Assembly (NCBI GenBank): GCA_017548425.1
Contig: JAFZAB010000029.1
Span: 1 to 37,445, forward strand
DNA length: 37,445 bases
Source: Victivallales bacterium
Lineage (GTDB): Bacteria > Verrucomicrobiota > Lentisphaeria > Oligosphaerales > Oligosphaeraceae
Reading direction: 5' to 3'
In this document: one piece after another, positions 15,177-23,508 of the stretch
How positions within the stretch are numbered: the first letter of the stretch is position 1
How the letters are laid out: each line of letters begins with the position of its first letter
Program-made: the position numbers and the translations under genes
Notes under the pieces: generated by a model
Told to the model about the DNA's origin: nothing
Seen by the model: only the letters and a program-made list of their open reading frames with translations
Databases searched by the model: none

Positions 15177-16727
15177 ATGAACATGCATTCAAAGTTGACG
15201 TGCATTTGCGGTGTGGGATTTCTGGCGTTATTGGCTGGCGGCGCGGCTGTTGCGCAAGAGGAGACGTTTGTCTCCTATGAGAAATTCGGTGCTGTCGGCG
15301 ACGGTAAGACGGACGACCAGGCGGCTATCGTCAAGGCGCACGAATACGCGAACGAAAAAGGCCTGCCGGTGAAAGTCGCCGACGACAAGACGTATTACAT
15401 CGGCGGCGGCAAGAATCCAATCATCATCAAGACGGACACGGATTTCGGCAAGGCGCATTTCATCATCGACGACCGCAAGGTGGAGAACCGCGGCATTGGC
15501 GTATTCCATGTGTCGCCGAGCATTAATAATATTAAGGTAGAAGGCGTTACAACGTTGAAGCGCGGCCAGACGAACATCGGTGTCAAGCTGCCGTACGACT
15601 GCATCATTCGCGCCATGAATGCGAAAGTCAAACGCTATATCCGTTACGGGGCAAACCAGAACAACGGTCAGGCACAGACGGAAGTGTTCATAGCGGATCG
15701 CGACGGCAACGTCGATCCGAAAGCACCGATCGTGTGGGATTTTGATGAAATCACATCACTTGAAGCATATCCGATGGACGACAAGACCCTGACGTTGAAA
15801 GGCGGCATTTTCAAGACCATCGCCAACCAGGCGGAATCGAAATATACTTATTATAATCGCGGCTTCATCATCCGCCGTTCACGCGTGATTGTGGAAGACA
15901 TGCGGCATGAAGTGGAAGGGGAGCTGGATCATGGCGCGCCATATAGCGGTTTCCTGACCATCAGCCAATGCGCTAACATCTTGGTGCGCAACACGGTATT
16001 GACGGGACGGAAGATGTACGGCACCATCGGTTCCGCGAAGGTGCCTGTCAACATGGGGTCCTATGACATCTCCATCAACACGGCCATCAACGTGACGTTC
16101 AAAGACTGCACGCAGACGAACGACATCAAGGACCGCCGCTATTGGGGAATTCTTGGTTCAAATTACTGCAAGAACCTAACTTATGATGGTTGTGTCTTCT
16201 CGCGGTTCGATGCGCACATGGGTGTCGCGAACGCGACGATCAAAAATTCCGTCATGGGGCACATGGGCATCAACGCCATCGGTTTCGGCACGCTTCTCGT
16301 GGAGAACACGACGATTTACGGCGGCTCGATGGTGAACCTGCGGAGCGACTACGGCAGCACGTGGGAAGGCGAGTTCATCTTCCGCAACTGCGTGTTCGTT
16401 CCGTCTGCGGGGCGCAAAGTCAAGGCATTTCTTGTGAACGGTTCGAATTCCGGCCAGCATGATTTCGGCTACCAGTGCTATATGCCGCGCAGGATATTGT
16501 TCGATAACGTGCGGATCGAAGATTCGAACCATCCTGACGTCTATGAGGGACCCGTGATTTTCGGCGACTTCAACCGGAAAAACACGAGCGCGGAATACGT
16601 CGAGAAGTATCCGTACATCAAGACGGAGGAGGTCATTCTGCGGAAGGTGACGACCGCGAGCGGCAAGGAGGTCGGCCTAAGCACCAACCCGTATATGTTC
16701 AAAGACGTGAAGGTCATTCGCGAATAG
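15177..16727 (+). CDS. Secreted right-handed beta-helix protein of the pectate-lyase superfamily
   Basis: The 516-residue product has a Sec signal peptide (1-26, likely cut after AVA) and then the motif YEKFGAVGDGKTDD, typical of Pectate_lyase_3/GH28-type beta-helix proteins. The rest is a series of short beta-rungs with Asn-rich turns (for example CANILVRNTVL, VNVTFKDCT-like and CKNLTYDGCVF). Such proteins cleave or bind acidic polysaccharides outside the cell; no catalytic triad can be identified with confidence. GAGGAG nine bases upstream supports the start. The next gene, a Gfo/Idh/MocA oxidoreductase, follows after 23 bases, so the two probably share a transcript. It may instead be a phage-tail-spike-like binder, but the chromosomal context favours glycan degradation. 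Confidence 0.85.
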   Translation: MNMHSKLTCICGVGFLALLAGGAAVAQEETFVSYEKFGAVGDGKTDDQAAIVKAHEYANEKGLPVKVADDKTYYIGGGKNPIIIKTDTDFGKAHFIIDDRKVENRGIGVFHVSPSINNIKVEGVTTLKRGQTNIGVKLPYDCIIRAMNAKVKRYIRYGANQNNGQAQTEVFIADRDGNVDPKAPIVWDFDEITSLEAYPMDDKTLTLKGGIFKTIANQAESKYTYYNRGFIIRRSRVIVEDMRHEVEGELDHGAPYSGFLTISQCANILVRNTVLTGRKMYGTIGSAKVPVNMGSYDISINTAINVTFKDCTQTNDIKDRRYWGILGSNYCKNLTYDGCVFSRFDAHMGVANATIKNSVMGHMGINAIGFGTLLVENTTIYGGSMVNLRSDYGSTWEGEFIFRNCVFVPSAGRKVKAFLVNGSNSGQHDFGYQCYMPRRILFDNVRIEDSNHPDVYEGPVIFGDFNRKNTSAEYVEKYPYIKTEEVILRKVTTASGKEVGLSTNPYMFKDVKVIRE

Positions 16728-16750
16728 CATTATATATAATAAGGTATAGC

Positions 16751-17959
16751 ATGGGTGGAAAACTGAATATCGCGTTCATCGGCTGCGGCGATTTCGCAAA
16801 GAATTTCGTGCCGTTGTTCAAACTGCATCCGCTGGTCGAAAAAGTCTATGTCTGCGATTTGATCGCCGAGCGGGCGGAAGAGTATTCGAAAAAGTTTTCG
16901 GTGGAGATTGTCGCGAGTTTCGAGGAGGTTTTGAAACGGCGCGACATCGACGCCGTGGCCATTTTCGCGCAACGCCATCTGCACGGGCCGTTGGTCCTGC
17001 AGGCCCTGTCGGCGGGCAAGCATGTCTATTCGGCCGTCCCGATGGCGAGCGAAGTCGAACAATGCCAACAGATTGTGGCGAAAGTCGCGGAAACGGGCCT
17101 GACCTACATGATGGGGGAGACGTGCTACTATTATCCGAGCTCGATGCTCTGCCGCTACAAATTCCAGGAAGGCTTCTTCGGGAAGTTCGTCTATGGCGAG
17201 GCGCAGTACCATCACGACATCAGCCATTTCCCCGCGAATTTCCGCGCGGACAAACGGTCGGCTGGCGTGCCGCCGTTCTTTTATCCGACGCATTCGACGG
17301 CGATGCTGCTGGCGGCGGCCGACAGCTATTGCACACGCGTCGTGGCCTTTGGCTACGAAGACACGGAAGGCGACGGCATCTTCGAAAAGGGCGTAAACCA
17401 ATGGGACAACGTCTTTTCCAATTCCTATTCGCTGATGAAACTGGCGAATGGCGGAACGGCGCGCATCAACGAATGCCGCCGCATCGGCTACAAGGCGCCG
17501 TCGTCCTACGTCTCGTCGTTCTATGGGACAAAAGGCGCATACCAGTTCAGCAACGCGCAGCACATCCTGACGAAACTGACGGAGAAAGGCGTTGATTTGC
17601 AGGATATTTCGGATGACGTCAATCCCATCGAGATGACGCGCCACAAAGACGAAGTGGATTTCAAGCAGAAAGTTGCGAACCACACATGGCAGTGGAACAT
17701 GTTCTCGCCTGTCCAGAAGACGGAATACGACCGTCTGCCGGAGAGTTTCAAAAAGAACGGCGCCGTGAACGGCCATATGGCCTCCCACCAGCTGCTGGTC
17801 GATGACTTCTGCACGGCGGTGTTTTTCGGAAGCATGCCACCTGTGAACGCATGGCGGGCGGCGCGGTGGACGATTCCGGGGCTTCTGGCTCATCAGTCGG
17901 CGTTGAAAAACGGCGAGGCGATGGACGTTCCGGACTGTGGAGAAGCCCCTAAAATGTGA
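16751..17959 (+). CDS. Gfo/Idh/MocA family oxidoreductase with atypical catalytic motif
   Basis: The 402-residue product begins with a Rossmann fold (LNIAFIGCGDFAKNF, loop 11-16) for NAD(P) binding. The family's EKP motif should follow GKHVYS, but the sequence reads GKHVYSAVPMAS, so the Lys that normally helps catalysis is missing. A HDISHFP segment and a FYPTHSTAM segment with His lie in the substrate domain. There is no signal peptide. The gene follows the secreted beta-helix gene by 23 bases with AAGG upstream, suggesting that it handles a sugar released by that protein. SAVP in place of EKP is, as I recall, a recurrent subgroup, so the enzyme may still be active by another route. Confidence 0.88.
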   Translation: MGGKLNIAFIGCGDFAKNFVPLFKLHPLVEKVYVCDLIAERAEEYSKKFSVEIVASFEEVLKRRDIDAVAIFAQRHLHGPLVLQALSAGKHVYSAVPMASEVEQCQQIVAKVAETGLTYMMGETCYYYPSSMLCRYKFQEGFFGKFVYGEAQYHHDISHFPANFRADKRSAGVPPFFYPTHSTAMLLAAADSYCTRVVAFGYEDTEGDGIFEKGVNQWDNVFSNSYSLMKLANGGTARINECRRIGYKAPSSYVSSFYGTKGAYQFSNAQHILTKLTEKGVDLQDISDDVNPIEMTRHKDEVDFKQKVANHTWQWNMFSPVQKTEYDRLPESFKKNGAVNGHMASHQLLVDDFCTAVFFGSMPPVNAWRAARWTIPGLLAHQSALKNGEAMDVPDCGEAPKM

Positions 17960-18029
17960 AAAAAATCACTTTTTTGACATAAAAAGCTAAAAAAGTGTCA
18001 GATTTGCCGAAAAAAATTGTCATTTTTAC

Positions 18030-18059
18030 TTGTCAATTCTGGAAATAGGTGGGTATATT
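18030..18059 (+). promoter_or_regulatory. Candidate promoter for the TIGR04073-type gene
   Basis: TTGTCA (18030-18035) and TATATT (18054-18059) have an 18-base spacer in a strongly AT-rich region. They lie about 80 bases before the start at 18138. Upstream, CACTTTTTT and AAAAAAGTG (about 17967-17999) can pair and might end transcription from the preceding gene. Confidence 0.45.
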
Positions 18060-18137
18060 ATTCTGTTTACTTATTGTAACCGTCAATAACATTAAAAAAT
18101 ATCAAACATAAATTAGGTATCAACCAACAAGGAAGTC

Positions 18138-19037
18138 ATGATGATCAGAAAAGGTTTTATGAAAAGTCTTCGTTGCGCAGTCGTCGTGTTGGCGTTGTGC
18201 ATGGTTCAGGCGAATGCCTACGAAGAGGAGTTTGACTTGAACGCGTTGATTGTCCGCAGCGAGATGTATATCTGGAACCGTATCACGGACTTCCTGGACA
18301 TCTTCCACGGCGGTATCGCCGGCGGCCCTGGCATTGGTTTTGAAGTCGCTGTGACGGATTACGGCAAACTGGGCGCCTACGTCAGCTACGAACGCGGCGT
18401 TGATTTCCCGCATTTCATTCCCCCGCTGTGGCTTATCGACTACTATGGCCGCCGCACGGTGTTCAACTATCATGAAGGCTATTACGCGACGGCGTCTCTT
18501 GGCCCGTGGCGCAAGCAGATTCTGGATGCGAATCCGACTCTGTACTTCCCGCGTGGCGAGAAGACCGAGCCCGTCATCTGGGCGAACAACACGTCCCCGT
18601 GGGATTTGCGTGTTCAGTTGGACGCGTTGCTGATCCATCCGTATCTGAACGTCCGCACGCTGGAAATCGCGGACTTCTTCGCCGGTATCGTTGGTCTTGA
18701 CCCGAAGAAAGACGATCAGGAATGCGATGACGAAGAACTGGCCCGCCGCCAGCCCGCCGATCAGTTCGGCCGTGGCGTTTGCAACATCCTGTTCGGCGCT
18801 CTTGAAATTCCGTTCAACATCATCCGCCTGACGAATGAAGAAGGCGATCTGCCCGGTATCAGCAAAGGCGTCGGCCTTGGCCTGTGGCGTTTTGCCTGCC
18901 GCGAAGTCGTCGGTGTTGTTGAACTCGTCACCTTCCCGTTTGGCTGGAGCCCCATCATCGAGCCCGAATACGTTGTTCAGAAAAAGCTCGGCCCGAACTG
19001 GAAAGTCAACCGTCCCGCCTTCCACAAGAACTACTAA
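18138..19037 (+). CDS. Exported protein with TIGR04073 (exosortase-associated) C-terminal signature
   Basis: The 299-residue product has a Sec signal peptide (about 1-27, cut near ANA). The central part (35-180) includes GGPGIGFEVAVTDYGKLG and DLRVQLDALLIHPYLNVRTLEIADF, beta-rich segments also typical of exported proteins of PVC bacteria. The C-terminal part (211-270) reads GRGVCNILFG, ALEIPFNII, then GVGLGLWRF and ELVTFPFG, matching the TIGR04073 pattern found in genomes with exosortase systems. Function is unknown; it is probably envelope-associated. Several close ATG codons (18138, 18141, 18159) make the exact start uncertain. The gene is flanked by a promoter-like region and a terminator, so it is likely monocistronic. 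No PEP-CTERM tail is present. Confidence 0.82.
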   Translation: MMIRKGFMKSLRCAVVVLALCMVQANAYEEEFDLNALIVRSEMYIWNRITDFLDIFHGGIAGGPGIGFEVAVTDYGKLGAYVSYERGVDFPHFIPPLWLIDYYGRRTVFNYHEGYYATASLGPWRKQILDANPTLYFPRGEKTEPVIWANNTSPWDLRVQLDALLIHPYLNVRTLEIADFFAGIVGLDPKKDDQECDDEELARRQPADQFGRGVCNILFGALEIPFNIIRLTNEEGDLPGISKGVGLGLWRFACREVVGVVELVTFPFGWSPIIEPEYVVQKKLGPNWKVNRPAFHKNY

Positions 19038-19079
19038 TTTGACCATGGGCCTGGCCCTGTCATGAATTAAATGAATTGG

Positions 19080-19117
19080 CATCCCGCAATTTTTGCAAGA
19101 AAGTTGCGGGATGTTTT
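19080..19117 (+). terminator. Rho-independent terminator
   Basis: CATCCCGCAA (19080-19089) pairs with TTGCGGGATG (19104-19113) and is followed by TTTT. It ends the TIGR04073-type gene. Confidence 0.88.
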
Positions 19118-19143
19118 GTCATTTCGTCCAAAGGAGAAAGCAG

Positions 19144-20217
19144 ATGAAAAGCACAGTTGAAATGCTGACGGGGCTGATGTCCTGCCATGCGATGACGTCG
19201 AATGTCGAAGGCGTGAACAAGGCCATGGAAGTCATGAAAGGATACGCCGAGGCGGAAGGCCTTTATACAACGGTTGAAGACTTCAACGGCCGCCATGCGA
19301 TGTTTGTCGCGACGGTTCCTGGCAAGGAAGTGGATTTCCTTCTGAACACGCATCTGGACGTGGTGGTTGTCCCGTCGGATGACATGTTCATCCCGAAAGT
19401 TGAAGGCGATGTCATCAAAGGTCGCGGCGTTTCGGACGACCAGGGGCCAGCCGTTTGCGCGTTGAAGGTCATGGCCGCTTTGAAAGGTCGCGCCAGCGTC
19501 GGCACGATTTTCACGGCGGATGAAGAGCATGGTGGCCGAACGACGGGCGGCATGGTTGATCGTGGCTACAAAGGCCGCAAAATCGGCCTGATCATCGACG
19601 GACCAGCCTACGGCGTGGCGGTGGCCCAAAAGGGCATCATCACGTTGCATTTGCGCGCTCATGGCGTCTCCGGCCATTCGTCCCGTCCATGGAATTGCCA
19701 GAATGCCATCGACCGCCTGATTGATGGTTATCTGAAATTCCGCGCCGAATGGCCTGTCGTGACGGAAACGGATCAGTGGCACAACACGATGGCCGCGACG
19801 GTTATCAATGGTGGCAATCCGGAATCCACGAACCAGATTCCGAATGTGGCGGAGATGACGCTGAATATCCGTTATACGTCGGAAGAGGACTATGAAAAGA
19901 TCATTGCGAAGGCGAAGGAAGTGACGGGGCTTGATGTTGAAACGACGCCGCATCATTGCCAGCCGATGTACACGGATGAGAACAACCCGTTGATTCAGAA
20001 GCTGATGGATGAGATGCGGGTGGCGTTTCCAGATCATAAGATTGGCACAAGCCGCATGAACGGCGCGACAGATGCCCGCCATCTGGTGAAGCTTGGCATT
20101 CCGTTGGGAATCATCGGTCTGCCTGGCGGCGACGCGCATGGTCCCAACGAATGGCAGAGCCTGTCCGGTATTGAAAAATACGCGGAACTTCTGACGAATT
20201 TCATCGTGAAGGCTTGA
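19144..20217 (+). CDS. M20-family metallopeptidase/deacylase (ArgE/DapE-like)
   Basis: From ATG 19144 the product has 357 residues. AAAGGAGAAAGC just upstream decides this start over longer in-frame options that begin inside the terminator. Metal-site residues are clear: His70-x-Asp72 (NTHLDVVV), Asp98/Asp99 (GRGVSDDQGP), Glu127-Glu128 (TADEEHGG) and a C-terminal His in GGDAHGPNEW. A central lid/dimerisation domain (HLRAHGVSGHSS) separates the two halves. These dizinc enzymes remove acyl groups or amino acids from small peptides and N-acyl amino acids; DapE, ArgE and CPG2 are relatives. The product is cytoplasmic. The following unknown gene lies 78 bases downstream. Confidence 0.9.
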   Translation: MKSTVEMLTGLMSCHAMTSNVEGVNKAMEVMKGYAEAEGLYTTVEDFNGRHAMFVATVPGKEVDFLLNTHLDVVVVPSDDMFIPKVEGDVIKGRGVSDDQGPAVCALKVMAALKGRASVGTIFTADEEHGGRTTGGMVDRGYKGRKIGLIIDGPAYGVAVAQKGIITLHLRAHGVSGHSSRPWNCQNAIDRLIDGYLKFRAEWPVVTETDQWHNTMAATVINGGNPESTNQIPNVAEMTLNIRYTSEEDYEKIIAKAKEVTGLDVETTPHHCQPMYTDENNPLIQKLMDEMRVAFPDHKIGTSRMNGATDARHLVKLGIPLGIIGLPGGDAHGPNEWQSLSGIEKYAELLTNFIVKA

Positions 20218-20295
20218 AAATCAACGTCTTCCTGCCGTATAGGGCATCCTGTGCGGCGGGAATGCAAGGGGAATAGAAAACAGGAGAAAAGAGAT

Positions 20296-21081
20296 ATGCT
20301 GCCAACAGTCGATTTTTGCGGTGTCGAGATGACGAAAATGCTCATCGGCGCGAATCCTTTCGGTGGATTCAGCCACCAGAACAAAGAGCGCGACGAGCAG
20401 ATGCGCAGTTACCACACGCCCGAACGGATCATCGAGACGTGGAATCGCGCATGGAAGGCCGGTATCAACACGTTCGTGACCAACAACGAAACGAAGCATG
20501 TGATTGAAACGACGAAGCTGTATCTGAAGTCGCCCGAATGCAAAATGAACTGGATCGGGCAGCTTTCATGGCGGACGTTGCCGAGCATGGAATGGGCCAT
20601 TGACGACGCCGTCGCGGCTGGTTGCAAGGCCCTCTTTTTCCATGGCGGATTGGTTGATGAGCTGTACAACAATCGCGACGAAGCGCAGTTGCGGAAGTGG
20701 GTGGAATACGGCAAGGCGAAAGGCGTTCCCGTTGGCACGGCCGGCCATTCAGTTGAAACGCATCGTTGGGTGGATTCATTCGATATCGTTGATTTCCATG
20801 TGGTTCCGTTCTTCAACTGCGGCAGCGTCCATTCGAAATTGGGCGGTGAACGGTTCCAATTGGAAGATCCGCCGAAAGCGGTGGAATTCATCCAATCCGT
20901 CAAGAAGCCCTGCATCGCCTACAAGATTCTTGGCGCGGGCCGTCTTGACGCGACCATGGGCTTCGACTATGCGTTGCGCAATATCAAGCCGGGCGATGTC
21001 ATCAACGTCGGTATGAATCGCGCGGACAATGACAACATCGTCGAAGAGGATGTCGCCATTGTGGAAAGGATGCTGAAGTAA
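20296..21081 (+). CDS. Conserved-looking TIM-barrel-like protein of unknown function
   Basis: From ATG 20296 the product has 261 residues. CAGGAG upstream supports this start; an in-frame GTG at 20251 has none. The sequence alternates strand and helix segments as in a TIM barrel: MLIGANPFGG, AWKAGINTFVTNN, VAAGCKALFFHGG, KGVPVGTAGHS, VDFHVVPFFNCG and KPCIAYKILGAGR, ending with GDVINVGMNRADN. GANPFGG and GINTFVTN recall aldo-keto-reductase-like openings, but the catalytic tetrad is not evident. No signal peptide is present. The upstream M20 peptidase is on the same strand. I do not assign a reaction. Confidence 0.75.
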   Translation: MLPTVDFCGVEMTKMLIGANPFGGFSHQNKERDEQMRSYHTPERIIETWNRAWKAGINTFVTNNETKHVIETTKLYLKSPECKMNWIGQLSWRTLPSMEWAIDDAVAAGCKALFFHGGLVDELYNNRDEAQLRKWVEYGKAKGVPVGTAGHSVETHRWVDSFDIVDFHVVPFFNCGSVHSKLGGERFQLEDPPKAVEFIQSVKKPCIAYKILGAGRLDATMGFDYALRNIKPGDVINVGMNRADNDNIVEEDVAIVERMLK

Positions 21082-21082
21082 C

Positions 21083-21165
21083 AGGACAAACGCGAAAAGG
21101 GACAAAAGGGACGAAAGGGACGAAATTTAAGTCTCTTTCGTCCCTTTAGTCTCTTTAGTCCTTTT
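21083..21165. repeat. Period-9 GGGAC(A/G)AAA array with inverted continuation
   Basis: GGGACAAAA, GGGACGAAA and GGGACGAAA run in a row, then the complement (TTTCGTCCCTTTAG, TCTCTTTAGTCC) runs the other way. The same unit occurs four times at 26891-26926. Confidence 0.8.
21114..21147. terminator. Repeat-derived bidirectional terminator
   Basis: AAAGGGACGAAA (21114-21125) pairs with TTTCGTCCCTTT (21136-21147) around a 10-base loop. It lies between the convergent unknown gene (plus) and toroid gene (minus). The arms are themselves units of the period-9 repeat family. Confidence 0.6.
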
Positions 21166-21171
21166 AATTAA

Positions 21172-22341
21172 TCACCGTGAGATGTTGCCCAAAGCCATGA
21201 GAACGTAGGATGTGGAGAGGGCGGGCAGCGATTCCATCCAACGGCCGTTGTCGTTGACCCATGAGCCGTCATCTTTCTGGCGTTTGGCGATGGCGGCGAC
21301 CATTTCGGCCTGCCAGTCATGGTCGATGCCTTTGGCGTCCGTGATGATCGGCTGGTTGAAGAGGGTGAGCGTCTTGCTAAATGTGTGCAAATAATAATAA
21401 TAGCCCGCTTCGCCGACGCCTGGGTTCTCATCGACTGTGTAGTAACGTTTCACCCAGTCGAAGGCGGATTTCATGCGAACGTCGTCTTGATTAACTTTTG
21501 CGTAGATAAGGCATTTGAGGCCGGAATAGGTCATGGAACCATAGGAACGGAGCATTTGGGCACGATCTTGCGGCGGACGGCCGCCGCGTTGCGGGGCGGC
21601 CGCATCCGCTGGCCGCATGGCGTCCGCAGGGCTGTAGATGAAGCCGCCTTTGTCATCCGCAGGGGCGGATTTGACCCATGCGGATTGGTTGGTCTCCTGC
21701 AGGTTTTGGCAATGGGTGATGAATGTAAGCGCTTTGTCCCACGCAAGTTTTGCCGCCGCCGCCCGTTGCGGATCGTTGTTCAGCGGCTCCTTGTCCAGAT
21801 GTTCCGTGACATGAAGGGCCTCCATGGCCCATGCCGTGTTGGAAAGATCTGAACGGCGGTTGCGGCCATAGCCTGTTCCAGCGGCGTTTGGATCGTGTTC
21901 AGGGTTACCTTCCGGATAGACATCCGGGCTGAGCAGATAGGCGCGGGCCTTTTTCATGATCTCCAAGTCTTTGGGGCGGTTGAATTTGGCGAGACAGACG
22001 AGGCTGATGGACGTCGAATAGACAGGATAACTGCGGCGTCCCATGGATGCATCGATGACGCCGTTTTCTTTTGCGCAACTGACGATGTAATCAAGCGCTT
22101 TTTCGATTTTGGCCTTTGTTTCGGGCAGGGCGGCGGAGGGCGTGTCCGCGATGCCGATGCAGGCCAGACCGGTGATGGCGGGATGAAGCATCCATGAACC
22201 GTTGGGCATCTGCGTTTTGAGCAGATAATCCGCGCCTTTCGTCTGGATGGCTTCGATTTGGCTTTTCAGCTCAGGGCGCGGCGCGGCGGCTGATATCATG
22301 GCGGCCATGATGGCGAATGACAGCAAAAGCGTTTTTTTCAT
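21172..22341 (-). CDS. Secreted alpha/alpha-toroid protein (prenyltransferase/squalene-cyclase-like repeats)
   Basis: The 389-residue product has a Sec signal peptide (1-20, cut near SAA-AP) followed by helical repeats of the terpene-cyclase/prenyltransferase alpha/alpha-toroid type. QxxxGxW-like motifs are QMPNGSW (44-50) and RQKDDGSW near the C-terminus. The acidic DxDD motif of true squalene-hopene cyclases is not seen. Exported proteins of this type occur widely in planctomycetes and relatives and have no settled function; binding or processing of polysaccharide or peptide ligands is possible. It is the last gene of a minus-strand run with the receiver protein 33 bases upstream and the CE15-type esterase before that. 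Confidence 0.85.
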   Translation of the reverse strand: MKKTLLLSFAIMAAMISAAAPRPELKSQIEAIQTKGADYLLKTQMPNGSWMLHPAITGLACIGIADTPSAALPETKAKIEKALDYIVSCAKENGVIDASMGRRSYPVYSTSISLVCLAKFNRPKDLEIMKKARAYLLSPDVYPEGNPEHDPNAAGTGYGRNRRSDLSNTAWAMEALHVTEHLDKEPLNNDPQRAAAAKLAWDKALTFITHCQNLQETNQSAWVKSAPADDKGGFIYSPADAMRPADAAAPQRGGRPPQDRAQMLRSYGSMTYSGLKCLIYAKVNQDDVRMKSAFDWVKRYYTVDENPGVGEAGYYYYLHTFSKTLTLFNQPIITDAKGIDHDWQAEMVAAIAKRQKDDGSWVNDNGRWMESLPALSTSYVLMALGNISR

Positions 22342-22374
22342 GGACGGCGGCTCCCTGAGTGTTTTAATGAAAGA

Positions 22375-23472
22375 TTACTTGTTGACATCGAAGATGTTGC
22401 GAATGGCCTTCGCCAAATCGGACATGCGGTAGGGCTTGCGGAGGAAGCCCAAGGCACCGGCGTCCAAAACATCTTTCGCGTCTTCTTCCGAAACGTAGCC
22501 GGAGGAAAGTAGCACTTTGACGTTGGGATCGATTTTTTTGAGAAGATGGAACGCTTCGCGGGCGTTCATTTCTGGCATAACCATGTCCATCAGAACGAGA
22601 TCGATGGCGTTCGGATTGTTTTCATAGATTTCGACGGCGTCACGGCCGTTTTCGGCGAGAATGACCGTGTATCCAAGCTCGATGAGCATGCTGGAGATGA
22701 CATCCCAGATCATGTCTTCGTCATCGACGAGCAGGATGGTTTCCGTGCCTTTCCAACTTTCCTGCGGTGTTTGCTGATTGTTTTTGGCTGTTTGCACAGG
22801 GAAGAGGAGGCGGATCGTGCCGTCCGCCGCGATGACGGCATCGCCGTCATGGAGTCTTGCGACGCCGCCGACATAGACCTGCGTGTCAAACGGCAGGGCG
22901 GTTTCATTGGACGATACCGTCTCGGCATGGATGGTGACCATGATGTAATCGTCTGCCGACAACGATATGTTGAGCTTGCGTAGTTCGTTCAGTTCGAAGT
23001 GCTTCTGCTCTAATTCGACGTTGGTTGCGGTGTTGGGGGCGGAGGCTTGGACGATGGATTGGATGGCGTCCAGAAAGGCGTTTTGCAGTTGATAGACGTT
23101 GCCATGGAGAGTGAACTGGCTCTGCGGGGCGAACGTGATGGTCCGTCCATCTTCCAAAATCTTGCGGCAACGTTCGACGACGCCTTTGAGCGTGGCGACG
23201 AGATTGATGTCCTCCTGATCGATTTTGACGGCGGTCTGTTCGCCGAGATAATCGATTGATTTCACGAGCGTTGCAAGAGCTCCCGCGCCTTTGTCGAGAA
23301 AATCGGCCGCCGACGGCAGGTCTTCGATTTCGTCTTCCAGAAGGTCGTGGTAGCTTTTTAGCTTCTGCGTGTCCGAATGGAGGAGCTTTGCGCAGCCGTT
23401 GGCGAAAATCAGTAGCTCTTGGAATTTCTCCGCGTCGCTGAGCGTATTGTCGTCAAAATGAAAGTGTGTCAT
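22375..23472 (-). CDS. Response-regulator protein with degenerate histidine-kinase-like N-terminus
   Basis: Of the 365 residues, 245-365 form a complete receiver domain: acidic pocket Asp250/Asp251/Asp253 (LLVDDED), phosphoacceptor Asp296 (LVLMDMVMP), SSGY at 323-326 and Lys346 (LRKPY). The N-terminal part (1-235) follows the layout of a histidine kinase: a helical hairpin (12-60), then GNVYQLQNAFLDAIQSIV where the N box should be, and GDAVIAADGTIRLLFPV where the kinase fold ends. It lacks a phosphorylatable His box, the N-box Asn and the Gly boxes, so it is unlikely to bind ATP. It is probably a phosphorylation-responsive output or scaffold protein. No DNA-binding domain is seen. It is cytoplasmic and lies between an esterase and a secreted-protein gene. 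Confidence 0.85.
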   Translation of the reverse strand: MTHFHFDDNTLSDAEKFQELLIFANGCAKLLHSDTQKLKSYHDLLEDEIEDLPSAADFLDKGAGALATLVKSIDYLGEQTAVKIDQEDINLVATLKGVVERCRKILEDGRTITFAPQSQFTLHGNVYQLQNAFLDAIQSIVQASAPNTATNVELEQKHFELNELRKLNISLSADDYIMVTIHAETVSSNETALPFDTQVYVGGVARLHDGDAVIAADGTIRLLFPVQTAKNNQQTPQESWKGTETILLVDDEDMIWDVISSMLIELGYTVILAENGRDAVEIYENNPNAIDLVLMDMVMPEMNAREAFHLLKKIDPNVKVLLSSGYVSEEDAKDVLDAGALGFLRKPYRMSDLAKAIRNIFDVNK

Positions 23473-23508
23473 GCGGAATGGTTTGGGTTAGTGGTTATAA
23501 ATATGGTA

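Noticed and set aside
16730-17893. A 387-residue minus-strand open frame opposite the oxidoreductase gene
   Set aside because: The plus strand encodes a clear Rossmann-fold enzyme; the opposite frame has no motif and lacks a ribosome binding site.
19093-19143. An extended N-terminus of the M20 peptidase starting at TTG 19093
   Set aside because: The extension would begin inside a terminator hairpin, and a good ribosome binding site precedes ATG 19144.
21172-22341. Squalene-hopene cyclase
   Set aside because: The protein is exported and no DxDD catalytic motif is seen; only the toroid fold and QxxxGxW-like repeats are shared.
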